Shown here: piece by piece, positions 23,683 through 31,492 of the stretch | Layout: each line of letters begins with the position of its first letter | Numbering within the stretch: the stretch's first letter is position 1 | Source of the DNA: Reyranella sp. | Lineage (GTDB): Bacteria > Pseudomonadota > Alphaproteobacteria > Reyranellales > Reyranellaceae | Assembly (NCBI GenBank): GCA_019745575.1 | Contig: JAIETA010000336.1 | Coordinates: 1 to 45,133 of the forward strand | Length of the DNA: 45,133 nucleotides | Reading direction: 5' to 3' | The notes under the pieces: model-generated | What the model was told of the DNA's origin: nothing | The model's input: only the letters and a program-made list of their open reading frames with translations | Databases searched by the model: none | Translations under genes and position numbers: made by a program

Positions 23683-24762
23683 TTGGCACGTAAAGGCGAG
23701 GACTACATCGGCACGATGGAGGTGCAGCCGAAGCACAGGTTCGACGAGTCGTCGCTCGAACGCTTCATGTCGTCGCGGGTGGAAGGTTTCGTGCCGCCGG
23801 TGAAGGTCGAGCAGTTTCGTGGCGGGCAGTCGAACCCGACCTACCGCCTGACGGACGGTGCTGGACGGCGCTACGTGCTGCGCCGCAAGCCGCCGGGCAA
23901 GCTCCTGCCGTCGGCGCATGCCGTCGATCGCGAGTTTCGCGTGATCTCGGCCCTCAACAAGACCAATGTGCCGACCCCTCGGGCCTATGCGCTGTGCGAG
24001 GACGACGGTGTGGTCGGGACCGCCTTCTACATCATGGAGTATTGCGACGGCCGCGTATTGTGGGATCCGCTCCTGCCGGATGTGCCCAAAGAGGGGCGCT
24101 TGGCAATCTACCGCGCCAAGTTCGAGACGTTGGCCCGGCTCCATGCGGTCGACTACGTCGCGCTGGGTCTGGCCGACTTCGGGCGCCCTGGCAGTTATGT
24201 CGCGCGTCAGATCTCTCGCTGGGGCAAGCAGTACAAGGCTTCGGAGACGGAATCGATCGAGGCAATGGACCGACTGCTGGATTGGCTGCCGGTGCACCAG
24301 CCGTCCAACGATCAGACGGTACTGGTTCATGGCGACTATCGGTTGGACAACATGGTGTTTCATGCGACCAAGCCGCGTGTGCTGGGCATCATCGATTGGG
24401 AAATATCGACCCTTGGCGACCCGCTGGCCGAGCTGTCCTACCTCTGCATGCTCTGGCGGTCGCCGAGGGATTGGGGTGGTCTCGACGGGCACGATCTTCA
24501 GGCGCTCGGCCTGCCCACCGAGCGTGAGATGGTGACGTACTACTGCGAGTTGTCGAAGCGCGCCGTGCCTGAGCCGGCGCTTTGGGACTTCTACATGGCC
24601 TACAATCTTTTCCGCGTATCGTGCATTCGCCAGGGCGTCTACGCGCGATCACTCGACGGCACGGCGTCGAACGTGCGTGCTGCCGAGTCGGGCAAGCTGG
24701 TCCGGCCGGCAGCTGAACTCGGCTGGCAGATCGCGGCAAGCATTACCGGAGGCGCGAGGTGA
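23683..24762 (+). CDS. APH-fold phosphotransferase, possible hydroxyacyl-CoA kinase
   Basis: 359 residues from a TTG start with GGAG 6 nt upstream; an ATG at 23716 (348 residues) is a good alternative. The fold is that of aminoglycoside phosphotransferases and of the N-terminal domain of ACAD10/ACAD11. Motifs: RGGQSNPTYRL (nucleotide loop, about 47-57), RRKPPGKLLPSAHAVDREFRV (Lys and Glu), catalytic HGDYRLDN near 217 and metal-binding IIDWE near 236. Relatives such as LvaA phosphorylate 4-hydroxyacyl-CoAs rather than antibiotics, which fits the neighbouring CoA-ester genes. The tetR start overlaps its stop (GTGA). Antibiotic resistance is unlikely. Confidence 0.82.
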   Translation: MARKGEDYIGTMEVQPKHRFDESSLERFMSSRVEGFVPPVKVEQFRGGQSNPTYRLTDGAGRRYVLRRKPPGKLLPSAHAVDREFRVISALNKTNVPTPRAYALCEDDGVVGTAFYIMEYCDGRVLWDPLLPDVPKEGRLAIYRAKFETLARLHAVDYVALGLADFGRPGSYVARQISRWGKQYKASETESIEAMDRLLDWLPVHQPSNDQTVLVHGDYRLDNMVFHATKPRVLGIIDWEISTLGDPLAELSYLCMLWRSPRDWGGLDGHDLQALGLPTEREMVTYYCELSKRAVPEPALWDFYMAYNLFRVSCIRQGVYARSLDGTASNVRAAESGKLVRPAAELGWQIAASITGGAR

Positions 24763-25406
24763 CCAAGCGCAAGCAGACGACCGTCACGGCGCCCGGCACT
24801 GCGGAGCGCGACCAGCGTCCGCCGATCGAGGCGATTCGCGCCGCGGCTTTCGCCCAGTTCGCCGAGCGCGGTTATCCGGTGGTCACTGTGCGCGACATCA
24901 TGAAGGCATGCGGCCTGACACAGGGCGCGCTCTACAACCATTTCAAGTCGAAGGACGAGCTGCTGCACGACATCATCGCCTCGACCCAGGGCGAACTCGA
25001 ACGGCTCTGCCTGCAGGCGGTCGCGGGAGCGGGCGACGATCCGCGTGCCAAGCTTGCGGCGTTCGTGCGCGTCTTCGTCATACGCCACTGTCGGCTCCGC
25101 ATCGAGGCGCTGGTGGCCAATCGTGAAATTGGCTGGCTCGATTCCGAACGTGTTGCCGATGTCCGCCGCAGCCGGCGCGCCATCCGCGATATCGTGGTCA
25201 GCGTCCTGAAGGAGGGCGTCGACCGCGACCTGTTCGATCCGCCGCAGGTCGGCGGACGGCGAGACCTCAAGGCCATCGCCATGGCGCTGCTCGATCAATG
25301 GACGCACGTTTCGATGTGGTATGGTCCGGGCCGCGGCGTCTCGGAGGAGGAGATGGCGAGACTCTACGCCGAAATGGCATTGCGTGCGGTCGGGGCCAGA
25401 CACTAG
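24759..25406 (+). CDS. TetR family transcriptional regulator
   Basis: 215-residue TetR-type regulator with GTG start overlapping the kinase stop by 4 nt and GGAGG just upstream. The DNA-binding domain is at about 22-68: AIRAAAFAQFAERGYPVVTVRDIMKACGLTQGALYNHFKSKDELL, with the expected helix-turn-helix and YNHF. The C-terminal ligand domain (about 80-215) has no recognisable signature; members controlling acyl-CoA metabolism commonly bind acyl-CoA. It probably controls its own operon through the palindrome at 23659-23672 and perhaps the divergent tctB operon. Confidence 0.92.
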   Translation: MTKRKQTTVTAPGTAERDQRPPIEAIRAAAFAQFAERGYPVVTVRDIMKACGLTQGALYNHFKSKDELLHDIIASTQGELERLCLQAVAGAGDDPRAKLAAFVRVFVIRHCRLRIEALVANREIGWLDSERVADVRRSRRAIRDIVVSVLKEGVDRDLFDPPQVGGRRDLKAIAMALLDQWTHVSMWYGPGRGVSEEEMARLYAEMALRAVGARH

Positions 25407-25433
25407 ACAGTCGAAATGCTGGAGGATCCGGCG

Positions 25434-26201
25434 ATGTCCCTGCGCTTGGCGGTCCTGAGCCTTCTCCTCGTCGCGGCCTGCACGCCGGACGCCGCGCAGA
25501 CGGCGCCGCCGTCGGCTCGCAACACATCGCTTGCCGCCGGGCCGATCATGGGCACGGTGCCGGCCGGACAGTGGCGGGCCGTCCTGATCGCGGGCGACAA
25601 CAACAGCCCGGCCTTCGACAACGGCGTCCTCGCGTTGCGCGACAGGCTGGCGGCGAAAGGCGTGCGCGACATCCGCGTGCTGACGTCAGATCCGCCACGC
25701 AATCCGTCGGCGGAGCTAGCCAGCGCTGCCAATGTTTCAAGTGCCTTGCGCAACGGTGGCGGCGAGGCGTGTCTGGCTTTCATCACGAGTCATGGCGAGC
25801 AGCGTGGCGTGGTGCTGCGTCCCGCCCGCGGCTTCATCAACCCCGCCACGCTCGACAACGCGCTCGACGCCGGCTGCGGCGGCCGGCCGACCGTGCTGAT
25901 CGTGTCGGCCTGCCACAGCGGAATCTTCCTGACGCCGGCCATGCGCCAGGTCAATCGCGTCGTCCTCACCGCCTCGGCGGCGGATCGCGTAAGCTTCGGC
26001 TGCGGGGCCGGCGATCGATTCACCTACTACGACCAGTGCCTGCTGCAGCAGTTCGACGGCGCCTCGACGTGGAACGAACTGGCGCAGGCCACGCGATCCT
26101 GCGTTCAGGCGCTGGAGGAGCGGATGGGGGTGCGTCCACCGTCACGGCCGCAGGTCTTCGTCGGCGCCGCCGTGTCCGATCTCAGGATCCCCGGGCGCTA
26201 G
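25434..26201 (+). CDS. Legumain-like (C13) peptidase-fold lipoprotein
   Basis: 255-residue predicted lipoprotein: signal peptide with lipobox LVAAC and Cys16. The rest resembles bacterial C13 (legumain/caspase-like) proteins: strand RAVLIAGDNNSPAFDNGV near 48-65, the His box AFITSHGE with His120 and the Cys box LIVSACHSG with Cys160, the likely catalytic pair, then VVLTASAADRVSFGC near 180. A C13 peptidase cleaves after Asn or Asp; bacterial members are hardly studied. ATG at 25434 chosen over 25416 because GGAGGA is 7 nt before it. Same strand as tetR with a 27-nt gap. Converges on ridA. Confidence 0.78.
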   Translation: MSLRLAVLSLLLVAACTPDAAQTAPPSARNTSLAAGPIMGTVPAGQWRAVLIAGDNNSPAFDNGVLALRDRLAAKGVRDIRVLTSDPPRNPSAELASAANVSSALRNGGGEACLAFITSHGEQRGVVLRPARGFINPATLDNALDAGCGGRPTVLIVSACHSGIFLTPAMRQVNRVVLTASAADRVSFGCGAGDRFTYYDQCLLQQFDGASTWNELAQATRSCVQALEERMGVRPPSRPQVFVGAAVSDLRIPGR

Positions 26202-26219
26202 CATGAGCGCGATGGGGCG

Positions 26220-26609
26220 TTAGCCGCCGATCACTGCGGTGAAATCGCAGGTCACGTGATGTGGGCTGTCGGCCGACAGCATCAGGGTATGCCGGGCCGG
26301 CCGGGATGTTTCGTCGGGAAACATTTTTACCCATTCCTCGTTCAGCGCCGCGCGGCCGGTCGAGGGTTGCTTCATCCAGAAGTTGATCTTGATGATGTCG
26401 TCGACCGTGCCGCCGGCCGCTTCGACGCAGAGCCGGATGTGCTTGAAAATGTTGGTGACCTGTCCGGCAAGGTCGGCCGGCGCCGTGCGCGTCCCCGGCT
26501 CGGTGCCGTTCATGATGCTCGACATCACGATGTTGCCGATCCGGCTGGCGTTGGGAATGGGGTTCTGGTGGCTGTAGCCGGGATAGTTGACGCTCTTGCG
26601 CTTCGACAT
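26220..26609 (-). CDS. RidA/YjgF family protein
   Basis: 129-residue RidA-type protein. True RidA deaminates reactive 2-aminoacrylate enamines; other subfamilies act in amino-acid or pyrimidine catabolism. Core seen: the opening INYPGYSHQNPIPNASRIGN-like start, VTNIFKHIRLCVEAAGGTVDDIIKINFWMK near 52-82, and RPARHTLMLSAD near 103. The usual catalytic Arg of RidA is expected in that RPARHT region; I cannot confirm which subfamily. GGAGAAAA precedes the ATG. Between two convergent/divergent genes with no clear partner, followed by the ligase gene 75 nt upstream on the same strand. Confidence 0.85.
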   Translation of the reverse strand: MSKRKSVNYPGYSHQNPIPNASRIGNIVMSSIMNGTEPGTRTAPADLAGQVTNIFKHIRLCVEAAGGTVDDIIKINFWMKQPSTGRAALNEEWVKMFPDETSRPARHTLMLSADSPHHVTCDFTAVIGG

Positions 26610-26684
26610 CGTTTTCTCCTGGGAAGGACAGGGAGCATTGCATTTCCCCCGGCATTGGCAAATGGCCGCGGCGGGTGAGGCCGA

Positions 26685-28289
26685 TCAAGAGCCGGCGAGC
26701 CTCGCTGTCGCCATCTCGCGCAGCCTGGTGCGCTGGATCTTCGGACCGTTGGGCGAAGGCGTGACGGGAAACTCGGGCACGGCGAGCACGCGCATCGGGA
26801 CCTTGTAGTTGGCGAGGCCGCGGCGGCAGTGGTCGATGATGGCGTCTTCGTTGAGCGCGGCACCCGGCTCGAGGATGACGAAGGCCACGGCGCGGACGCC
26901 CTCCGCGCGCGGCAGGGCGATGGCCTGGCAGGCCGCAATCCTCGGGATCGACTGGATGTGGGATTCGATCTCGAGCGGATTGACGAGGAAGCCCGCGAGC
27001 CGCAGCACGTCGCCCATCCGGCTGAGGAAGGTGAACCCGCCGTCGCCATCGAGTTCGGCAAGATCGCCGGTGCGCACATAGCCATCGCGCGTGATGGTCT
27101 CCGCAGTCGCCGCGTCATCGCCGTAGTAGCCGGCCATCAGGGACGGGCCGGCGCACTCCAGGGCGCCGGGCTGGCCGGGCCCGAGAAGAGCGCCGCTTTC
27201 GGGGTCGCGGACCAGGACATGGGCGATCGGCGAGGTCGGGACTCCGCCACCGCGCTTGCGTCGCGTCACGGCAGTGTCGGGTGGCCGGAGCGCATAGAGC
27301 GCCTGGACCTCGCTCATGCCATAGAGGCCGCAGAGCCGCAGGCCGCGCGCTTCGGCTTGCTCGGCAACGGTGTCGAGGGCGGCGTTGAAGGAGGCGTAGC
27401 CCGCCCACTTCACGGAGGGAAACGGCCGATCGCCGGACACTGCCTCGAGCAGACGCGCGTACATGTCGTCGCTGCCGAACAGGGTGGTGGGCCGGTGTTG
27501 GGCGATCAGGCGGGCAATCTCGTCGACCTCGTAGGAGTCGACCAGCACGCAGGGCTTGCCGGCGGCGAGGGTCGCCATTGTCTGGTTGAAGCCGTAGACG
27601 CCGCACAGCGGAAGAATGGACAGTGCCAGCGTGTCGGGCGCCGTGAAGCCGAAGGTGCGAGCTACCTGCTGCGCGTGACTGGCGATCGCGCCCTGCCGAT
27701 GCAGCACGAACTTGGGCGCACTGGTCGTGCCCGAGGTGGTGAAGATGTTGCAGGGGGCATTGGGCCGCGCGTTGTTGACCCCGAGCGGGGGGCGCGACAG
27801 CAGACGGTCGAACGGGATGCGTCGCAGTCGCGCCGTGGCGAGTGGTTCCGCCGTCGGTGTGCTTCCTACCGTGACGAGGGCCGTCAGGCGATCGAGAGCG
27901 GCTGGATCGATGTCGGCCAGGATCGAGAGGAAGTCCGCTCGCCGGAAGCTCGGCGCGCAGACCATCACCTTGGCGCCGGACCGGCCGACGACGTCGGCGA
28001 CCTCGACAGCGCGGTAGCGGGTGTTGACGGCGACGGCTATGGCGCCCAGTCGGGCGCAGGCGAAGTAAAGAATGGGGTAGGCCGGCAGGTTCGGCAGCCA
28101 CAGGGCCACACGGTCGCCGGGCCCGACCCCGAGATCCGCAAGCCCCTGGCCGGCACGCGCCGCCGCATCCTGCAGTTCGGCAAAGGAGATCGTACGCTCG
28201 CCATGGATGAACGCCGGCGCGTCAGGCCTTTCCTCGACCATGTCGGCAAGCAGGGCCCAGACGTCCGAGGCGGGAAAGGCGGTCGGCAT
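26685..28289 (-). CDS. AMP-dependent acyl-CoA synthetase
   Basis: 534-residue ANL-superfamily ligase that activates a carboxylic acid with ATP and joins it to CoA. Motifs in order: the P-loop TTSGTTSAPKFVLHR near 175-190, an aromatic/YGMSE segment (LCGLYGMSEVQ) near 305, the hinge GYVRTGDLAELDGDGGFTFLSRMGDVLRLAGF near 400-430, and the C-terminal catalytic Lys in GPKIQRTRL near 520. Similar to long/medium-chain fatty-acid and o-succinylbenzoate-type ligases. The start at 28289 gives the usual N-terminus. Divergent from the Bug-type binding-protein gene (151 nt). Substrate probably an aliphatic or hydroxy acid. Confidence 0.9.
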   Translation of the reverse strand: MPTAFPASDVWALLADMVEERPDAPAFIHGERTISFAELQDAAARAGQGLADLGVGPGDRVALWLPNLPAYPILYFACARLGAIAVAVNTRYRAVEVADVVGRSGAKVMVCAPSFRRADFLSILADIDPAALDRLTALVTVGSTPTAEPLATARLRRIPFDRLLSRPPLGVNNARPNAPCNIFTTSGTTSAPKFVLHRQGAIASHAQQVARTFGFTAPDTLALSILPLCGVYGFNQTMATLAAGKPCVLVDSYEVDEIARLIAQHRPTTLFGSDDMYARLLEAVSGDRPFPSVKWAGYASFNAALDTVAEQAEARGLRLCGLYGMSEVQALYALRPPDTAVTRRKRGGGVPTSPIAHVLVRDPESGALLGPGQPGALECAGPSLMAGYYGDDAATAETITRDGYVRTGDLAELDGDGGFTFLSRMGDVLRLAGFLVNPLEIESHIQSIPRIAACQAIALPRAEGVRAVAFVILEPGAALNEDAIIDHCRRGLANYKVPMRVLAVPEFPVTPSPNGPKIQRTRLREMATARLAGS

Positions 28290-28440
28290 GCGGCGCGAAG
28301 ACTAAAGCAAGTCTGTCTCACCTCAAGCCGCCCTGCGGTCGCGCAACCGGTCGTCGCCGATGCTAGACTGGCCACCGGACGAGGGAGGCGGCACGAGAGT
28401 TGCTCGCCCAAGGGAAGCCGTCGTCCGAGGGGAGGTTGCC

Positions 28441-29409
28441 ATGCTGCGCCGAAGCCTGCTTGCCGTTCCGCTCGTTCTCGCCGCCGTGCCATCGCGCGCC
28501 CAGCAATGGGTGCCGAAGCAGCCGATCAAGATTCTCGTCGGGTACGCGCCCGGCGGCACCGCCGACATCACGGCCCGGCTGGCGGCCGACACGATTTCGC
28601 GCCAGCATGGCTATACCGTCATCGTCGACAACAAGACCGGTGCCGGCGGCTTCATCGCCCTGAAGCAGGTCGCGCAGTCGCCGCCCGATGGCTACACGGT
28701 CGGCATCGGCATCATGGGCCAGATTGCCGTCGGACCTGTCGTGCCCGGCTCGCAGATCCCGCTGGACCTCGACAAGGAGCTGGTGCCGATCGCCAACCTG
28801 GTCGGCGTGCCGATGGCACTGATCGTGCGCATGGATGCGCCGTTCAAGACCATTCCCGAACTGATCGCCTACGCCAAGGCGAACCCCGGCAAGGTCTCCT
28901 ATGCCTCGACTGGCTTGGGCTCGACCAATCAGCTCGGCGCGGAGTTCCTTGCCGCCGAGGCGGGCGGGCTGAAAATGATCCACGTGCCCTATCGCGGCGG
29001 CGCGCCGGCCATCGCCGACGTGGCTGCGGGCAACGTCGACCTGTTCTTCGGCAACGTGTCGGAACTGATGGGCATGGCGCGGGGCGGCAAGGTGCGCGTG
29101 CTGGCGCTGGCCTCCTCGCGACCCTCGCCGCTCGCTCCCGAGCTGCCGCTGCTCACCGCGACCGTCCCGGCGCTCGACATCAACAACTGGTTCGGCCTGT
29201 TCGGTCCCGCAGGCCTGCCGTCCGACATTCTGGCCGGTCTCAGCAAGCTCTTCATCGGTGCGATCGCCGATCCGTCCAACAAGGAGGCGCTTGCCAAGCA
29301 GGGTCTGGAGGCACTCGGCCAGGACCCGGCCGCCTTCAAGGCCTACATCCTGAAGGACCGCGAACGTTGGGCGAAAGTGGTCAAGCAGGGCAACGTCAAG
29401 GCTGAGTAG
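28441..29409 (+). CDS. Bug/TctC-family substrate-binding protein
   Basis: 322-residue periplasmic binding protein with a signal peptide at about 1-20 (LLAVPLVLAAVPSRAQ). Bug-family landmarks: PIKILVGYAPGGTADITARLAAD near 28-50, VDNKTGAGGFIALKQVAQSPPDGYTVGIG near 60-90, NPGKVSYASTGLGSTNQLGAEFL near 145-167 and VPYRGGAPAIADVAAGNVDLFFG near 180-205. ATG with GGGGAGG 6 nt before. It begins the operon with hyuA (13 nt on). It has no tctAB partner beside it; tctAB at 21226-23179 could serve. Confidence 0.92.
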   Translation: MLRRSLLAVPLVLAAVPSRAQQWVPKQPIKILVGYAPGGTADITARLAADTISRQHGYTVIVDNKTGAGGFIALKQVAQSPPDGYTVGIGIMGQIAVGPVVPGSQIPLDLDKELVPIANLVGVPMALIVRMDAPFKTIPELIAYAKANPGKVSYASTGLGSTNQLGAEFLAAEAGGLKMIHVPYRGGAPAIADVAAGNVDLFFGNVSELMGMARGGKVRVLALASSRPSPLAPELPLLTATVPALDINNWFGLFGPAGLPSDILAGLSKLFIGAIADPSNKEALAKQGLEALGQDPAAFKAYILKDRERWAKVVKQGNVKAE

Positions 29410-29422
29410 CAAAGGACCTTTA

Positions 29423-31492
29423 ATGAGCGCGCCGCTGTCCCTCGGTATCGACATCGGGGGAACCTTTACCGACCTCGTCATCCACGATCCGCGCACCGGC
29501 CGCGCCGTCATCTGGAAGGAGAGCACGACACCCGACGATCCGGCGCGCGGCGCGCTATTGGGCACACAACGCGTCCTCGAAAAGGCAGGCGTCAAGCCCG
29601 AGCAGGTCGGCCGGGTCGTGCACGCCACGACGCTCTTCACCAATGCCCTGATCGAGCGCAAGGGCGCCAGGACCGGGCTGTTGACCACGGCTGGTTTCGC
29701 CGACGCCCTGGAGATCGCGCGCGAGCGCAAATATGAGCTCTACGATCTCTTCATCGAGATGCCCAAGCCGCTGGTGCCGCGGCCGTGGCGGCGCGAAGCC
29801 AGAGAGCGACTGGCGGCCGATGGTAGTGTCGAAGTCCCGCTCGACGTCGACGCGGCATTGAGAGAAGTCGCGGAGCTGGTCGAACAGGGCATCGAGAGTC
29901 TCGCCATCTGCTTCCTGCACAGCTACGCCAATCCGGCGCATGAGCGCGCCATCGGTGCCGCCGTGGCCGAGCGCTTCCAGAACCTCTCGATCTCGCTCTC
30001 CTGCGATGTCGCGCCCGAGATCCGCGAGTACCAGCGCGCCAGCACCACGGTCGCCAACGCCTACATCCGGCCGCTGGCCGAGGTCTATCTTGAACGGCTG
30101 GAGCACGCGCTCAGTTCATCCGGCATTCCCGGCGGCCTCTTCCTCATGCTCTCCAACGGTGGCCTGACACATGTGAGCGAGGCCAAGCGGACGCCGGTGC
30201 AGTTGCTGGAAAGCGGTCCGGCTGCCGGCGCGCTGGCCGGCGCCTGGTTTGGCCGCAACGCCGGCCTGCAGCGCGTGCTCGCCTTCGACATGGGCGGCAC
30301 GACGGCCAAGCTCGCCCTGGTCGATGACGGCGAGCCGCTGGTCGCCTACGGTTTCGAGGCGGCGCGCGAGAAGCGCTTCCTGCGTGGCTCAGGGCTGCCC
30401 ATCATGATCGCCACCGTCGAACTGATCGAGATCGGCGCCGGCGGTGGCTCGATCGCGCGCAGGAGCGACCTTGGCACGCTGCAGGTCGGTCCCGAGAGCA
30501 GCGGTGCGCAGCCCGGTCCGGCCTGCTACGGCCGCGGCGGCACCGAGGCGACCGTGACCGACGCCGATCTGGCGCTCGGCTATCTCAACGCCGACTTCTT
30601 CCTGGGCGGCGCCATGAAGATCGACCGGGCCGCGACCGAGGCGGCGCTGGGTGGGCTCGCCGTGGCGCTGGACGTCGAGCGCGACCGTGCGGGCTTCGGC
30701 GTGCACGATGTGGTGAACGAGAACATGGCGGGCGCTGCGCGGGTCGCCATCGCCGAACGCGGCCGAATCCCGGCCGAGTACGCGCTGCTGGCGACCGGTG
30801 GGGCGGGGCCGGTCCATGCCTGGAACGTCGCGCGCAAGCTCGGCGTCACGCGCGTTGTCTGTCCGCCCGGCGCCGGGGCCGGCAGCACCATCGGTATGCT
30901 GATGGCGCCGGCGCGCGTCGATCGCGTCGCGAGTTTCAGTACAGCGCTCGCGGGCGCGGATTTCGACCGGGCCGAGGCGGTCTTCGCGGCCCAGGAGAAG
31001 GAATCGCTCGAGGTCCTGCGCCCGACCGGCGCCGACGCCTCGGGGCGGGTCGTGCGACGTCTTGCCGACATGCGCTATATCGGCCAGGGGAGCGAAGTCA
31101 CCGTGGCCATGCCGTCGCCGCTCACCGAAGCGAGCGTCCGCACGGCCTTCGAAGCGGCCTACAAGGCTTTGTTCGCACGCACGCCGCCGGGTGCGGCGAT
31201 CCAGTTCGTGGCGCTCCGGCTCTCCGTCAGCGCGCCGATGCCCGGCGCCGGCGGCAAGCTCGAACTGCTGCGGCATCCTTCGTCGCAGGCGCTGAAGGGC
31301 ATCCGCCCGGTTTTCTTCGCTGATGCCGGCAAGATGCTGCCGACCAATGTCTACGACCGTTATGCTCTGGAGGCGGGCGTGACCGTGCAAGGGCCGGCGG
31401 TGTTCGAGGAAGACGAAAGCACCTTCATCGTCGGTCCCGGCGCGACGGCGCGCCTGCTGCCCGACGGTTCCATTCTGGCGGAGGTCGTCTGA
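29423..31492 (+). CDS. hyuA: Hydantoinase/oxoprolinase family protein, subunit A
   Basis: 689-residue ATP-dependent hydrolase subunit of the HyuA / 5-oxoprolinase / acetone carboxylase-like family. The actin-like ATPase marker LGIDIGGTFTDLVIHD is at 7-22; VVHATTLFTNALIERKG near 67 and LLTTAGFADALEIARERKYELYDL follow; the second phosphate motif is FDMGGTTAKLALVDDG near 290. C-terminal domain to about 689. The proteins open cyclic amides (hydantoins, 5-oxoproline, N-methylhydantoin) at the cost of ATP. GAAAGGA lies close before the ATG. The hyuB start overlaps this stop by 1 nt. Confidence 0.93.
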   Translation: MSAPLSLGIDIGGTFTDLVIHDPRTGRAVIWKESTTPDDPARGALLGTQRVLEKAGVKPEQVGRVVHATTLFTNALIERKGARTGLLTTAGFADALEIARERKYELYDLFIEMPKPLVPRPWRREARERLAADGSVEVPLDVDAALREVAELVEQGIESLAICFLHSYANPAHERAIGAAVAERFQNLSISLSCDVAPEIREYQRASTTVANAYIRPLAEVYLERLEHALSSSGIPGGLFLMLSNGGLTHVSEAKRTPVQLLESGPAAGALAGAWFGRNAGLQRVLAFDMGGTTAKLALVDDGEPLVAYGFEAAREKRFLRGSGLPIMIATVELIEIGAGGGSIARRSDLGTLQVGPESSGAQPGPACYGRGGTEATVTDADLALGYLNADFFLGGAMKIDRAATEAALGGLAVALDVERDRAGFGVHDVVNENMAGAARVAIAERGRIPAEYALLATGGAGPVHAWNVARKLGVTRVVCPPGAGAGSTIGMLMAPARVDRVASFSTALAGADFDRAEAVFAAQEKESLEVLRPTGADASGRVVRRLADMRYIGQGSEVTVAMPSPLTEASVRTAFEAAYKALFARTPPGAAIQFVALRLSVSAPMPGAGGKLELLRHPSSQALKGIRPVFFADAGKMLPTNVYDRYALEAGVTVQGPAVFEEDESTFIVGPGATARLLPDGSILAEVV

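Noticed and set aside
23679..23694. ATG at 23679 as start of the kinase gene
   Set aside because: It is out of frame and meets a stop (TAA) after four codons; the TTG at 23683 or ATG at 23716 is in frame.
23683..24762. Aminoglycoside resistance gene
   Set aside because: The APH fold is shared by CoA-ester kinases; the ACAD10-like opening and the CoA-metabolism context argue against resistance.
26829..29405. 858-residue plus-strand open frame covering the ligase and binding-protein region
   Set aside because: Composite shadow of two genes in other frames; no conserved sequence.
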